Of a stretch of DNA of 49,145 nucleotides, positions 1 to 7,538 are shown one piece after another. The DNA is from Nostoc sp. CHAB 5834 (GTDB lineage: Bacteria > Cyanobacteriota > Cyanobacteriia > Cyanobacteriales > Nostocaceae), in the NCBI GenBank assembly GCA_020829485.1, contig JAIVFU010000052.1, positions 1 to 49,145 of the forward strand. Direction: 5' to 3'. The notes beneath the pieces are model-generated. The model was given only the letters and a program-made list of their open reading frames with translations. It did no database searches and was not told the DNA's origin. The stretch's first letter is position 1; each line of letters begins with the position of its first letter. The position numbers and the translations under genes are program-made.

Positions 1-36
1 CCAACACCCAAGCCAAAATTCCCTCTTTAAAATGAT

Positions 37-396
37 TTACTGCCGTCCATAGCCAGATTTTGTTTTTTTTGAGCCAACAAAAGTTTCTAATTCATCGAGT
101 TCTCCAACTTCCGGAATTTCCTCGATTAGTGGTGCATCTGGTAAATTTTGACCCAGTTGTTTTACCCAACTAATAATTGTCGTGTGGTGGACTCCTTTAA
201 CTCTTTCAATAGCTCGAAAACCCATACCATTGAGATACATCCGAATACATTCTTCTTTTATCTCATTGCTATAAGTTTTTGATGGCTCATAATCTTGAAT
301 AAACTGGCGACGACAATTACAGCAGATGTGATTCTGTTTACCTCTTTTTATCCCATTCCTACGGATATGATGAGAGCCACATTCAGGACAATTCAT
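37..396 (-). CDS. IS1-family transposase, InsA-type first frame
   Basis: The 119-residue product has an N-terminal zinc-ribbon (CPECGSHHIRRNG, then CCNCRRQF) followed by a helix-turn-helix segment (GFRAIERVKGVHHTTIISWV), the layout of IS1 InsA. In IS1 the active transposase is an InsA-InsB fusion made by a -1 ribosomal frameshift. Here the frame ends in GYGRQ-stop, whereas the -1 frame from the A8 run at 63-70 reads NKIWLWTAVNHFKEG and stays open to the window edge, as expected for the DDE domain. The element therefore looks potentially functional in the part that is visible, but the catalytic residues lie outside the window. Confidence 0.85.
   Translation of the reverse strand: MNCPECGSHHIRRNGIKRGKQNHICCNCRRQFIQDYEPSKTYSNEIKEECIRMYLNGMGFRAIERVKGVHHTTIISWVKQLGQNLPDAPLIEEIPEVGELDELETFVGSKKTKSGYGRQ
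63..70 (-). promoter_or_regulatory. Probable -1 frameshift site of the IS1 transposase
   Basis: Eight consecutive A residues (leftward strand) are followed by CAAAATCTGG. Reading one base back converts the short InsA end into an open InsB frame (KNKIWLWTAVNHF). An A-rich slippery run at this place is the known IS1 frameshift mechanism. Confidence 0.7.
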
Positions 397-487
397 GTTT
401 TAGCACCCTATATTCATACCTTATTATGCAACGCCAGGAAATGGTGTATTTAGCGATCGCCATAGTGACAAGACAATTTCATTAGGC

Positions 488-1186
488 TCAAGTTTGAATT
501 GTCTTCGCCGACTGGTTAAATAACAAATCTCGTGACTTATCTGGATCAAGCGCTTGAGTTTTGAATGCTTCTGCTTTCTCGTAAGCACGAATTGTTGCCG
601 GACGGGCTTTAATTGCCTCAAACCACCGTTTGACGTGAGGAAAATCTTCTAGATTCTGACTTTGGCGCTCATAGGGCACAATCCAGGGATAGGCAGCAAT
701 ATCGGCGATAGAATAATTGCCAGCCACAAATTCTCTATCTGCTAGTTGCTTATTCAGCACTGCATATAAGCGTCCCGTCTCATTCACATAGCGGTTAATG
801 GCATAGTCTATTTTTTCGGGAGCGTATGTACTAAAGTGATGATTTTGTCCCGCCATTGGCCCCAGCCCTGCCATTTGCCAGAACAACCATTCTAAAACTT
901 GAGTGCGATTACGTAAATCTTGAGGGATTAATTTCCCGGTTTTTTCTGCCAAATATAGTAAGATTGCACCAGACTCAAATACCGAAATCGCCGCACCTCC
1001 ATCTGCTGGTTCGTGATCAACGATCGCGGGGATGCGATTGTTAGGAGAAATATTTAAAAATTCGGGTTTAAATTGATCACCAGCCCCAATATTCACAGGA
1101 ATTATGGTATATTGCAAACCGACTTCTTCTAAGAAAATCGTAATTTTATGACCGTTTGGGGTTGTCCAATAATAAAGATCAATCAT
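488..1186 (-). CDS. Glutathione S-transferase family protein (Nu-class/YfcG-YghU-like)
   Basis: This cytosolic protein of about 232 residues has an N-terminal thioredoxin-fold domain (residues 1-80, with TTPNGHKITIFLEEVG and the SPNNRIPAIVD glutathione-binding strand containing the cis-Pro) and an all-helical C-terminal domain. The TPNGxK signature is that of the Nu-class enzymes, which act mainly as glutathione-dependent disulfide reductases rather than conjugating enzymes. I chose the ATG at 1186 because GAGGA lies at the right distance; the frame stays open to a TTG at 1201. It stands alone between the IS1 end and a repeat-bearing gap, so nothing nearby suggests its substrate. Confidence 0.88.
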   Translation of the reverse strand: MIDLYYWTTPNGHKITIFLEEVGLQYTIIPVNIGAGDQFKPEFLNISPNNRIPAIVDHEPADGGAAISVFESGAILLYLAEKTGKLIPQDLRNRTQVLEWLFWQMAGLGPMAGQNHHFSTYAPEKIDYAINRYVNETGRLYAVLNKQLADREFVAGNYSIADIAAYPWIVPYERQSQNLEDFPHVKRWFEAIKARPATIRAYEKAEAFKTQALDPDKSRDLLFNQSAKTIQT

Positions 1187-1206
1187 GGTTATTTTCCTCA
1201 AATTGT

Positions 1207-1234
1207 GCGTAGGCGTAGCCCGCCGTAGGCATCG
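1207..1234 (+). repeat. Dispersed GTAGGCGTAGCCC...TAGGCATCG repeat
   Basis: A GC-rich short repeat that also occurs at 30199-30228, and in a diverged form in reverse orientation at 5702-5728. Such copies are characteristic of Nostoc-type intergenic DNA. Confidence 0.65.
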
Positions 1235-1580
1235 TTTTTTAAGTCAATGGTGCGGACACCTCTTTCGCATTTCTCACAAAATCTGAAAAAAATGATGGTA
1301 AGAACTGCAAAAATGTATATACCGTATGCATTTTAGCACTTTATATCCAAAAGTATTGCCTTAGAGGTAAGATGGAAAATCGCTGTCAGGTATGGAGCTA
1401 CAGCCCCATACTGGACTATTGTGCTGGGTTATTACTGATTTTGCATTATTAAAAAAGACGAAATGCTTAAAAAAATTAACTTTTTAGCTTATCTGTAGAG
1501 AATATGGCGCTTTTCGATAAGTTAGTGAAGTTAAATTGTCAATCCAAAACCTAGAATTTCAAGGACTTAGAGAGTAACTT
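1235..1580. other. Intergenic region, no gene seen
   Basis: The 346 bp gap is AT-rich and contains no supported gene. It must hold the promoter of the methyltransferase at 1581. It also has a CGCATTTCTCACAA stretch (around 1267-1280) matching one end of the small palindromic element at 4022-4152. Confidence 0.5.
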
Positions 1581-2546
1581 ATGAGTGAAAAAACAGTAAA
1601 AGTGATTGAAGGAAAGTTATTACCAAAAGGAGATTATGTTTCATCAGGATTTTCCACTATCCAGCCAGATTCCTATTTTCCCAATATAAGTTTAGGAAAT
1701 AAATATGATTCGTTTTGGCTTTACTTACGGCGGGATATTAATCATAACTGGTACGTGGATAAGCGAAAGCAAAATGTAGGATTTGTCAGCAGAGATGAAG
1801 CTCATATTTTATACAATACAGCCTTAAAATTTAAGGGTAAGCAAGCTTTAGAAATAGGTTGCTGGATGGGTTGGTCAGCTTGTCATTTGGCTCTAGGAGG
1901 AGTAGAGCTAGATGTAATCGATCCGATGCTATCCGAACAATTATTTAATGAAAGCGTCACAGATTCACTAAAGTCAGCAGGCGTTAAGGAATCTGTAAAT
2001 CTAATACCAGGATGTAGCCCTGAAAAAGTAGAAGAAATAGCAAATAAATTTCAACGTAAATGGTCATTGATATTTATAGATGGTAATCACGAAGCACCAG
2101 CACCGCTCAATGATACAATTATTTGCGAACAACTTGCAGAAGCAGATGCTTTAATTTTATTTCATGATTTGGCTTCTCCCGACGTAGGCCAAGGTTTGGA
2201 CTACTTAAAAGAGAAAGGGTGGAACACAATGGTCTATCAAACTATGCAAATTATGGGAGTTGCATGGCGGGGAAATGTTGAGCCTGTAATACATCAGCCA
2301 GATCCTAAAATTAACTGGCCCCTACCTCCACATTTACAAGGTTATTTTGTAAGTGGTTCAGTTCAAACTGCGGCTGAAGATAAATTTGCAGAAATTCTCA
2401 GAGCAGTTCGACCATATACTTTATTGAGTGAAAGAAAGTTATTCTCGCTTTATAGTCAGGCAAAACAACTATATTGTTATCTTTTTTGGCTGCCAAAAAT
2501 GTTACGACAAGCGATCGCTAGAATCAAATCTATCAAGCACAACTAG
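1581..2546 (+). CDS. Class I SAM-dependent methyltransferase (Methyltransf_24-like)
   Basis: The 321-residue protein carries a Rossmann methyltransferase core: the SAM-binding motif I is ALEIGCWMGWSACHLAL (about residues 90-106), the acidic end of strand 2 is VIDPM, and IFIDGNHE (about 170) is the later strand typical of the Methyltransf_24 group found with glycan and O-methyl modification genes. The first 80 residues and the basic C-terminus (ARIKSIKHN) do not match anything I recognise. The substrate is unknown. It converges with the bacteriocin-like peptide gene on the other strand, which is not enough to link the two. The start is ATG with a weak AGAGAG upstream. Confidence 0.8.
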   Translation: MSEKTVKVIEGKLLPKGDYVSSGFSTIQPDSYFPNISLGNKYDSFWLYLRRDINHNWYVDKRKQNVGFVSRDEAHILYNTALKFKGKQALEIGCWMGWSACHLALGGVELDVIDPMLSEQLFNESVTDSLKSAGVKESVNLIPGCSPEKVEEIANKFQRKWSLIFIDGNHEAPAPLNDTIICEQLAEADALILFHDLASPDVGQGLDYLKEKGWNTMVYQTMQIMGVAWRGNVEPVIHQPDPKINWPLPPHLQGYFVSGSVQTAAEDKFAEILRAVRPYTLLSERKLFSLYSQAKQLYCYLFWLPKMLRQAIARIKSIKHN

Positions 2547-2664
2547 TTTTAACAATTGCAATAGAGATATAGAGCTTCAATTCATCATGCCCTTGTAGCT
2601 CGTCTTGATAGATCAATTTTATTGCTTGGTAGTGCAATGTATGAGTAATTTTTGAAGTGTAGTA

Positions 2665-2707
2665 AGCAAAAAGCTCTGCCTTTAGTTGTTTCAAAGAGGC
2701 AGAGCTT
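2665..2707 (-). terminator. Rho-independent terminator of the double-glycine peptide gene
   Basis: Read leftward, an 11 bp perfect stem (AAGCTCTGCCT at one arm, 2671-2681 and 2697-2707) with a 15 nt loop is followed by TTTTTGCTT. It lies about 65 bp after the stop codon of the gene at 2773-3042. Confidence 0.8.
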
Positions 2708-2772
2708 AAGTAAGTACATTTCTTCGCTAGAGTTGAGAAATGGGGTAGATAAGTTGTTTAAGTTTTGTTAGT

Positions 2773-3042
2773 CTAATTTCCGTCTATTTGGTTACTTCCC
2801 ACTATTCCAGTTGCTTCTAAAGCTAGCTCACCTGCTGTGTAGAGTCCAAGTGCTGTCATGCCTCCGGCCTGAGTCACTGCGCTGCCTGCATTATTCAAAG
2901 TTTTGATTGTGGCATGCTCAACTGTTTTTGTAACTTTCTTCCACCAACTTTTACCTCCTGTTATTTGTTCGCAGCATTCATCTGATAAGACTTCAAACAA
3001 ATCTTCTTGGTTTTCACCTATCAGGCTTTTGTTTATAGACAT
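2773..3042 (-). CDS. Bacteriocin-like precursor peptide with double-glycine leader
   Basis: The 89-residue product has a leader of 30 residues ending LSDECCEQITGG, the pattern cut by C39-type peptidase-ABC exporters (hydrophobic L/I positions before GG), followed by a core starting KSWWKK. The core is first basic and aromatic, then rich in Gly, Ala and Thr (AGGMTALGLYTAGELAL), like pore-forming class II bacteriocins and the many small double-glycine proteins of cyanobacteria. No exporter, maturation enzyme or immunity gene is visible nearby, so export would depend on a system encoded elsewhere. A clear terminator follows. An orphan secreted peptide is the most likely reading; antimicrobial activity is an inference. 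Confidence 0.75.
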   Translation of the reverse strand: MSINKSLIGENQEDLFEVLSDECCEQITGGKSWWKKVTKTVEHATIKTLNNAGSAVTQAGGMTALGLYTAGELALEATGIVGSNQIDGN

Positions 3043-3682
3043 GGTGAATTATTCTCCCGAATAAAGAAATACGAAAATTTACTTTTTATGTTTTGAGTAA
3101 GAAAATAATATTTTTCTGGCTCTAACTATTAATTAGATTAATAAAAAAGAATGTATATGCACAGACTTGACAATCCAGATTTGGGAAGATAGCAAGTCTT
3201 ATGACAACTTTTTTTGCTCTGTTTTCAGTATTTATTATGAGCATTTTTATTGTCTAAGCTGAGTAAGTAAATATATGGAATTTAATCCGTTATATGACCT
3301 TTATTACTATAATTATCAAGCTTTTTAGTATGCAAGGTTTTTGATTTATTTATATATAAATGATATTTATAAAAAAATCATAAATTATTTATAGCCTTGC
3401 AGGATTTGTTTAAAGTTATCAATAAACTTTCTAAGCTGTTTTTACCTATTTCCCCTGAAATTGATTTTCTGAGCAGGTATCAATTGTATGAAACGCTAAA
3501 CTGGCGTAGCTGCTGTGGCTTGCAAACAAGACATTGGTTTTCGTTTTGGCATGTCTGTGGGGTGCGATCGCGTGGGGTAAGAAATCCCTCTGTGAACAAT
3601 CGCCTTAATTCGTCTTGGCTTAATATTTTGCCTTGTCCGTTACCGGAAACCTTTACCTTTATCTTTAATGGCAGCGACTATT
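3043..3682. other. AT-rich intergenic region; no convincing gene
   Basis: The first 350 bp are very AT-rich. A 95-codon rightward frame (TTG at 3397, stop at 3684) exists, but it has no good ribosome binding site and its composition (many Trp, Cys and Arg) looks non-coding. Another frame over 3508-3604 gives a short hydrophobic stretch (LVFVLACLWGAIAWG), possibly a remnant of a signal or membrane segment. I do not call a gene here. Confidence 0.5.
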
Positions 3683-3731
3683 AGGGACTTCCAGAGAATA
3701 AAATATACAGTTAATAAAAATGATAATCATT
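3683..3731 (+). repeat. 49 bp inverted repeat, left copy, with Fur-box-like end
   Basis: This segment matches the reverse complement of 5762-5810 at 47 of 49 positions by eye. It ends in AATGATAATCATT, a palindrome that matches the core of Fur (iron) operators. The two copies point inward and enclose the DUF4397 gene and a small ORF. Confidence 0.85.
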
Positions 3732-4021
3732 CTGAAAGGGAGAGAGCAGTTGCCGACAGCCTCTAACATTGATTTGAAGAATATCAGCTAATTTTGTGAT
3801 TCCAGTGTCTGCTGATATTTTGTTAGCACTCAACCCCAAACAAGCAGTAATTAGAGTAACTGCAACGGCAATGTGGTCAGTTGGTTGGCAGTCACATTAA
3901 TAACTACTGAAGCGGGTATGATTGAATCAGCCGCTTCCGCTTCAATAGTTATACAGTTTTTTCAAAAATTAAATAAGATTCCTATGGCTAAAAATGCCTC
4001 ACTAAGTTGATATTGCTTACT
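3732..4021. other. Intergenic, possible remnant of an iron-regulated gene
   Basis: The 290 bp downstream of the Fur-like box have an AGGGAGAGAG stretch that resembles a ribosome binding site but no intact reading frame follows. I see short translatable pieces only, consistent with a decayed gene or plain spacer. Confidence 0.35.
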
Positions 4022-4152
4022 CCCGCATTTCTCACAAGCTCCTTTGCGTTTGTGATGAGTAATGAGTAATAAGTAAGAGTTAAAATCATTACTCATTACT
4101 CCTTACTCACTACTCATTACTCCTCCATTCGAGGTGTGGTGAGAAATCCGGG
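4022..4152. repeat. Small palindromic element (MITE-like) abutting the DUF4397 stop
   Basis: The ends CCCGCATTTCTCACAA and GTGGTGAGAAATCCGGG are imperfect inverted repeats about 130 bp apart. The interior holds further inverted heptamer-type repeats (GAGTAATGAGTAA and ATTACTCATTACTC). The right end touches the stop codon of the gene at 4153. Confidence 0.6.
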
Positions 4153-5031
4153 TTACTGCACAATCTGATTACACCCATTGGCATTAGGAGGCGCTGTTTG
4201 TGTTGAGGCAGTTGTAAGTAGCAGTGAGTTAGGTGCTTGGCCTAAGCCATTACCTGTAGCAATTACATCAAAAATGACTCCGGCCGGGACTTGTTGATTC
4301 GCAACTTCTACTGTGATTGGTGGGTTGAAGGCATTATTAATTAATGGGTCAAATTGGTCAGGTAGAACTGGATTGAAGTTATATGTACCAGCTGTAAGTT
4401 CTGGGTAAGGAATAGCAGTTTTGGGTGTCAGGTCTGTGATACGAGTTTCATCCAGATTTGGGTTAGAGGATTTGCTAATACGGAAATCTATAACAGCGCT
4501 AGTTTCCGAAAAGCGATACCAACGTCCTTTAAATTTACCTGGATTAGGCTGTGTTAAATCCTCTGGAATCACAAAGGGTGATTGATTAAATAATGGTTGA
4601 CCTGAGGGGCCTTGTAGTGTTCCTGTTATCGCTACTGTATAAGCACTATTAGGCGCTCCTGTAAAGGTTCTATTAGCAATTGTACTGAGAGTACCAGATT
4701 GCACAAAAAGTACCTGAATATTTCCTGGTGTTACATTTACATATTTACTAGCTTGACGAAAATCTACATTCTCCAAAACTTTTTTACCGTTGACAATCAC
4801 ATCAACTGGTGATGCAGTAGCAACCGCAGCGTTAATAACTCTTAATTTGGTAGGGCATTTATAAGGGTTTAGAAGAGGATCTAGAAGAGAACTTACTAGG
4901 CTTGCAGTGTAAAATTCTTGTACAGGCTTTGTAGATAGTTGAGAATTGGCTAAACTTTTGTATGGATAACTAGTCAAACTAATTAAAGATAATGTCAAAG
5001 CACCTAAGAATAATCGTCTTGTTAGAAACAT
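4153..5031 (-). CDS. Exported DUF4397 domain protein
   Basis: The 292-residue protein begins with a signal peptide (LTRRLFLGALTLSLISLTSY, probable cleavage after SLA). Two DUF4397-type beta domains follow: the first at about 60-150 (INAAVATASPVDVIVNGKK, later NSAYTVAITG), the second at about 175-270 (VIDFRISKSS, TAGTYNFNPVL). DUF4397 proteins are envelope-associated or secreted and lack a known enzymatic role. The start is secure: AGGAGGAAGAT directly precedes the ATG. The gene lies between two inward-facing Fur-box repeats; the right-hand copy is about 730 bp upstream, with a small ORF in between, so iron control is possible but unproven. Confidence 0.8.
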   Translation of the reverse strand: MFLTRRLFLGALTLSLISLTSYPYKSLANSQLSTKPVQEFYTASLVSSLLDPLLNPYKCPTKLRVINAAVATASPVDVIVNGKKVLENVDFRQASKYVNVTPGNIQVLFVQSGTLSTIANRTFTGAPNSAYTVAITGTLQGPSGQPLFNQSPFVIPEDLTQPNPGKFKGRWYRFSETSAVIDFRISKSSNPNLDETRITDLTPKTAIPYPELTAGTYNFNPVLPDQFDPLINNAFNPPITVEVANQQVPAGVIFDVIATGNGLGQAPNSLLLTTASTQTAPPNANGCNQIVQ

Positions 5032-5458
5032 ATCTTCCTCCTATCGTGAGACAAAAATAACAAATGAGCAAGCTTTATTCCGCATAAAAAATGATGCGAT
5101 AATCATCACAAAGATTTTTTATGTATGGGGATATAGATGCAGGTTTTGTCAACGTAAAAGACAACGGGCGCACAATAACGTTCGCCTCAAGACATTAGAC
5201 TTGGGCAGAATATTATTGCAGCAGCACATATAGTGGCTAGCTTCAAGTGTCCAACGTGACAAATGCTTTCGTGGAGGCTGCTTGAAGTTTATTGATAGCG
5301 CACTTCATGGTTCTAATATTTCACGATTTTTAGGAGAATGCAAGGACAGTTAAGACAGTTAATAGCTGTCATTTAACCATTAAATAATATATTAGTTGCT
5401 TGATAACAAATTTATATTTGTAGTTATATATGTAGGTAGTTGACATAGTGAGCAGTAT
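5032..5458. other. Intergenic region, no gene seen
   Basis: These 427 bp are AT-rich near the DUF4397 start and contain no reading frame with a ribosome binding site. They should include the DUF4397 promoter. Confidence 0.45.
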
Positions 5459-5773
5459 TTACTTCTGCACCCCAAACCCCCGCATCATCTCCTGCAATTC
5501 CACCGCCTCCCCATCTGGCGTGTACACAACCTCACCCGACATCGCAATCACAATTCTCTCTCGTCGCGCCCACTCGAACCAATCCTTCACAGCAGATTTC
5601 ACCTGGGCTGACTCTGGTTTCCGTCCCTCCTTGCAAGCCGCCACAAACACGGCTTCGGGTGATTCGCCCCCAATCCTCGTTCGTAATGCTTTCTTCAAAT
5701 AGGCGATGTCTACGACAAGGCTTGCGCCAACGTATCCGGCACATTCTCCCACCCCCCTAACAATGATTATCAT
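5459..5773 (-). CDS. Small hypothetical protein of unusual composition
   Basis: A 104-codon frame with soluble, charged, protein-like content (AACKEGRKPESAQVKSAVKD, WFEWARRERIVIAMSGEVVY). I recognise no family. Its DNA is clearly more GC-rich than its neighbours, suggesting a foreign origin. The annotated ATG at 5773 lies inside the Fur-box repeat, and residues around YVGASLVVDIAY are encoded by a diverged copy of the dispersed repeat seen at 1207 and 30199, so the true start may be downstream or the gene may be an N-terminally replaced fragment. Confidence 0.45.
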   Translation of the reverse strand: MIIIVRGVGECAGYVGASLVVDIAYLKKALRTRIGGESPEAVFVAACKEGRKPESAQVKSAVKDWFEWARRERIVIAMSGEVVYTPDGEAVELQEMMRGFGVQK

Positions 5774-5810
5774 TTTTATTATCTGTATATTTTATTTTCT
5801 GGAAGTCCCT
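5762..5810 (-). repeat. 49 bp inverted repeat, right copy, with Fur-box-like end
   Basis: The reverse complement matches 3683-3731 with two differences. It lies 9 bp from the stop codon of the methyltransferase at 5820 and carries the same AATGATAATCATT palindrome, oriented to face leftward transcription. Confidence 0.85.
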
Positions 5811-5819
5811 TATACTTTT

Positions 5820-6587
5820 TCAGAGCGGTGATTTTGCGATCGCAGCCCAAACTCTATGGTGAACCTGAAGAATTGGCGTGGGATATTTTGCTTCGAGTAA
5901 TGTCGCCAATTCCTGATCAAATACTTTAACCTTTTCTTGTGTCAAACTGGCTCCCACACCTGCACTAGCACGAATTCGTCCCCGCCAAGCGACGTGTGTA
6001 TAAGACACAAAGACATCGTAAGAAAATGTGCGAATTTCTCGGAATCCTCCTTCGCCAATGTCTTGTAACCACAAGGGATACATTCCATTACCGCCGGACA
6101 AATTCCACGCTGGATTATGAGCCTTGATTAGTTGTTCTGTTGCTTCAACTACATTACCTTTTAAGGGTATCCAATCAAAATGAGCGATCGCAATTGAGCC
6201 ATTTTTTCTCAATATCCGAGTAATTTCTTTGACAGCACGGGGACGATCAAACCAATGCCAACACTGTCCTGCTGTCACCACATCCGCACTTGCGTCTGGT
6301 AACTCGGTATTCTCGGCAGTTGCGACTCGATAATCTACTTTGAGTTCGATAGATTCGCTTAACAGTCTCGCTTGTTCTAAAAGTGATGCTGATGGATCTA
6401 TGCCAATTACATAAGCACCTCTATCGGCAAAGCCCCGTGCTAATGTTCCTGTTCCTGTACCAAGGTCAACAATATTCTGCCCTGGTAAACCTATACCATA
6501 TTCAGACAATCTATTAAATAATGAACTGGGAAAACCAGCGCGGTGTTTTGCATAATCAGTAGCAGTTGCACCAAAATCAATATTCAT
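5820..6587 (-). CDS. Class I SAM-dependent methyltransferase (UbiE/Methyltransf_11-like)
   Basis: The 255-residue soluble protein has a complete SAM fold: motif I VDLGTGTGTLARGFADRG (about residues 40-57), the acidic loop VIGIDPS, motif II TAENTELPDASADVVTAGQC and the post-motif strand ITRILRKNGSIAIAHF. The pattern is that of small-molecule methyltransferases; the substrate cannot be read from sequence. It is the last gene of the leftward oxidoreductase set but is separated from the nitroreductase by about 180 bp of repeat-like DNA, so co-transcription is uncertain. Confidence 0.85.
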   Translation of the reverse strand: MNIDFGATATDYAKHRAGFPSSLFNRLSEYGIGLPGQNIVDLGTGTGTLARGFADRGAYVIGIDPSASLLEQARLLSESIELKVDYRVATAENTELPDASADVVTAGQCWHWFDRPRAVKEITRILRKNGSIAIAHFDWIPLKGNVVEATEQLIKAHNPAWNLSGGNGMYPLWLQDIGEGGFREIRTFSYDVFVSYTHVAWRGRIRASAGVGASLTQEKVKVFDQELATLLEAKYPTPILQVHHRVWAAIAKSPL

Positions 6588-6768
6588 ACCTGCAAGACTA
6601 TTCTTGTAACAATTGTTTTGGCTAAAAGTTCTCTACCCACGGACGTAGTTCTATTTCATAAGTCCAAGCACTGCGGGGACTGCCAAGGCAGGGGGCAGGG
6701 GAGGCAAGGGGAGCAGCTTCAAAGACTCATTCACTATTCCCTATTCCCCATTCCCCATTTAGGGAAAG

Positions 6769-7434
6769 CTACCCTGCATAAGGATTGCCAATTCTATCCA
6801 TAGAGACGTTGGAGGAGAATGGCAAACGACCGGGATTTAAGCGTGGTTCGGCTGCATAGCCAACAGGAACTAAAACAGCGATCGCTAAATCTGGATTATC
6901 CCCAGCCCCAATCACTTGTTTTACCTGATCCTCAATCCAACCGTTCATAAAACAAGTGGATAATCCCAAACTTTCTGCTGCTAACACCAAATGAGTAGCG
7001 GCAATGATCGCATCTTTGATCGCATATTCGCGTCGTTTGTCGCCTAGCCCAGCTTGAAATTGTGGGATGGCGGTTTTAAAGTAGTTTACCGTGCCTTCAT
7101 TCCATGCCCCAGTTTCAAGTCCCCTCTCTAGAATTGGGGCCAAGTTTTGTTCGCCTGCGTTAGGATCGGCGGCAAACACAAAGGTTATAGGTGCTTGGAC
7201 AATTTGCTGTTGATTCCACGATGCTGCTGATAGTGCTGCCTTTTGCGCTTCATCTTGCACAATAATAATTTGCCAGCCCTGGATATTATAACTACTAGGT
7301 GCGGCCACGGTTAACTCTACCAGTTGCTTAAGTAGTTCTGGGGCGATGGGGTCTGTTTTAAAAGTTTTGATGGAACGGCGTTGAGCGATCGCACTTGGTA
7401 CATCTAAAGGTTGGGTTTGGGTGATGGAACTCAT
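6769..7434 (-). CDS. Nitroreductase family protein (FMN-dependent)
   Basis: The 221-residue protein matches flavin nitroreductases: the N-terminal RRSIKTF FMN-phosphate contact (about residue 19), AAPSSYNIQGWQ (about 45-56), and the C-terminal LGLSTCFMNGW segment. These enzymes use NAD(P)H to reduce quinones and nitro compounds in the cytosol. It lies in the leftward series with a thioredoxin, an SDR and an Old Yellow Enzyme, about 100 bp after the latter, which fits a shared role against electrophiles and quinones. The ATG at 7434 has an AGGAG-type site upstream. Confidence 0.88.
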   Translation of the reverse strand: MSSITQTQPLDVPSAIAQRRSIKTFKTDPIAPELLKQLVELTVAAPSSYNIQGWQIIIVQDEAQKAALSAASWNQQQIVQAPITFVFAADPNAGEQNLAPILERGLETGAWNEGTVNYFKTAIPQFQAGLGDKRREYAIKDAIIAATHLVLAAESLGLSTCFMNGWIEDQVKQVIGAGDNPDLAIAVLVPVGYAAEPRLNPGRLPFSSNVSMDRIGNPYAG

Positions 7435-7538
7435 AAGATTCTCCTGATGGTTGGGTTATAAAGCTGCTGTAGCGATTTTTAGGATTGGACGAAATATTCT
7501 AGTGGTGTAAAAAGTTGCTTGAAAGTAGATTACCAGAA

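Larger units (their letters stand above)
1..434 (-). mobile_element. IS1-family insertion sequence, partial (runs off left edge)
   Basis: The leftward InsA-like reading frame at 37-396 and the overlapping InsB-like frame that continues past position 1 identify an IS1-type element. Its upstream end should lie shortly beyond the start codon; the stretch GGCGTTGCATAATAAGG (read leftward, ending near 434) is a plausible terminal inverted repeat, but the other end is outside the window, so this boundary is an inference. Confidence 0.7.

Noticed and set aside
424..621. 65-codon leftward frame at the end of the glutathione transferase gene
   Set aside because: It overlaps the transferase gene in another frame and has no ribosome binding site or recognisable domain.
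1581..3042. Methyltransferase plus double-glycine peptide as a peptide-modification (RiPP) cluster
   Set aside because: The genes are on opposite strands and convergent, a terminator lies between them, and no exporter or other maturation enzyme is near; the link is not supported.
3397..3684. 95-codon rightward frame
   Set aside because: TTG start, no ribosome binding site, and residue composition unlike a protein of this genome; it ends next to the 49 bp repeat.
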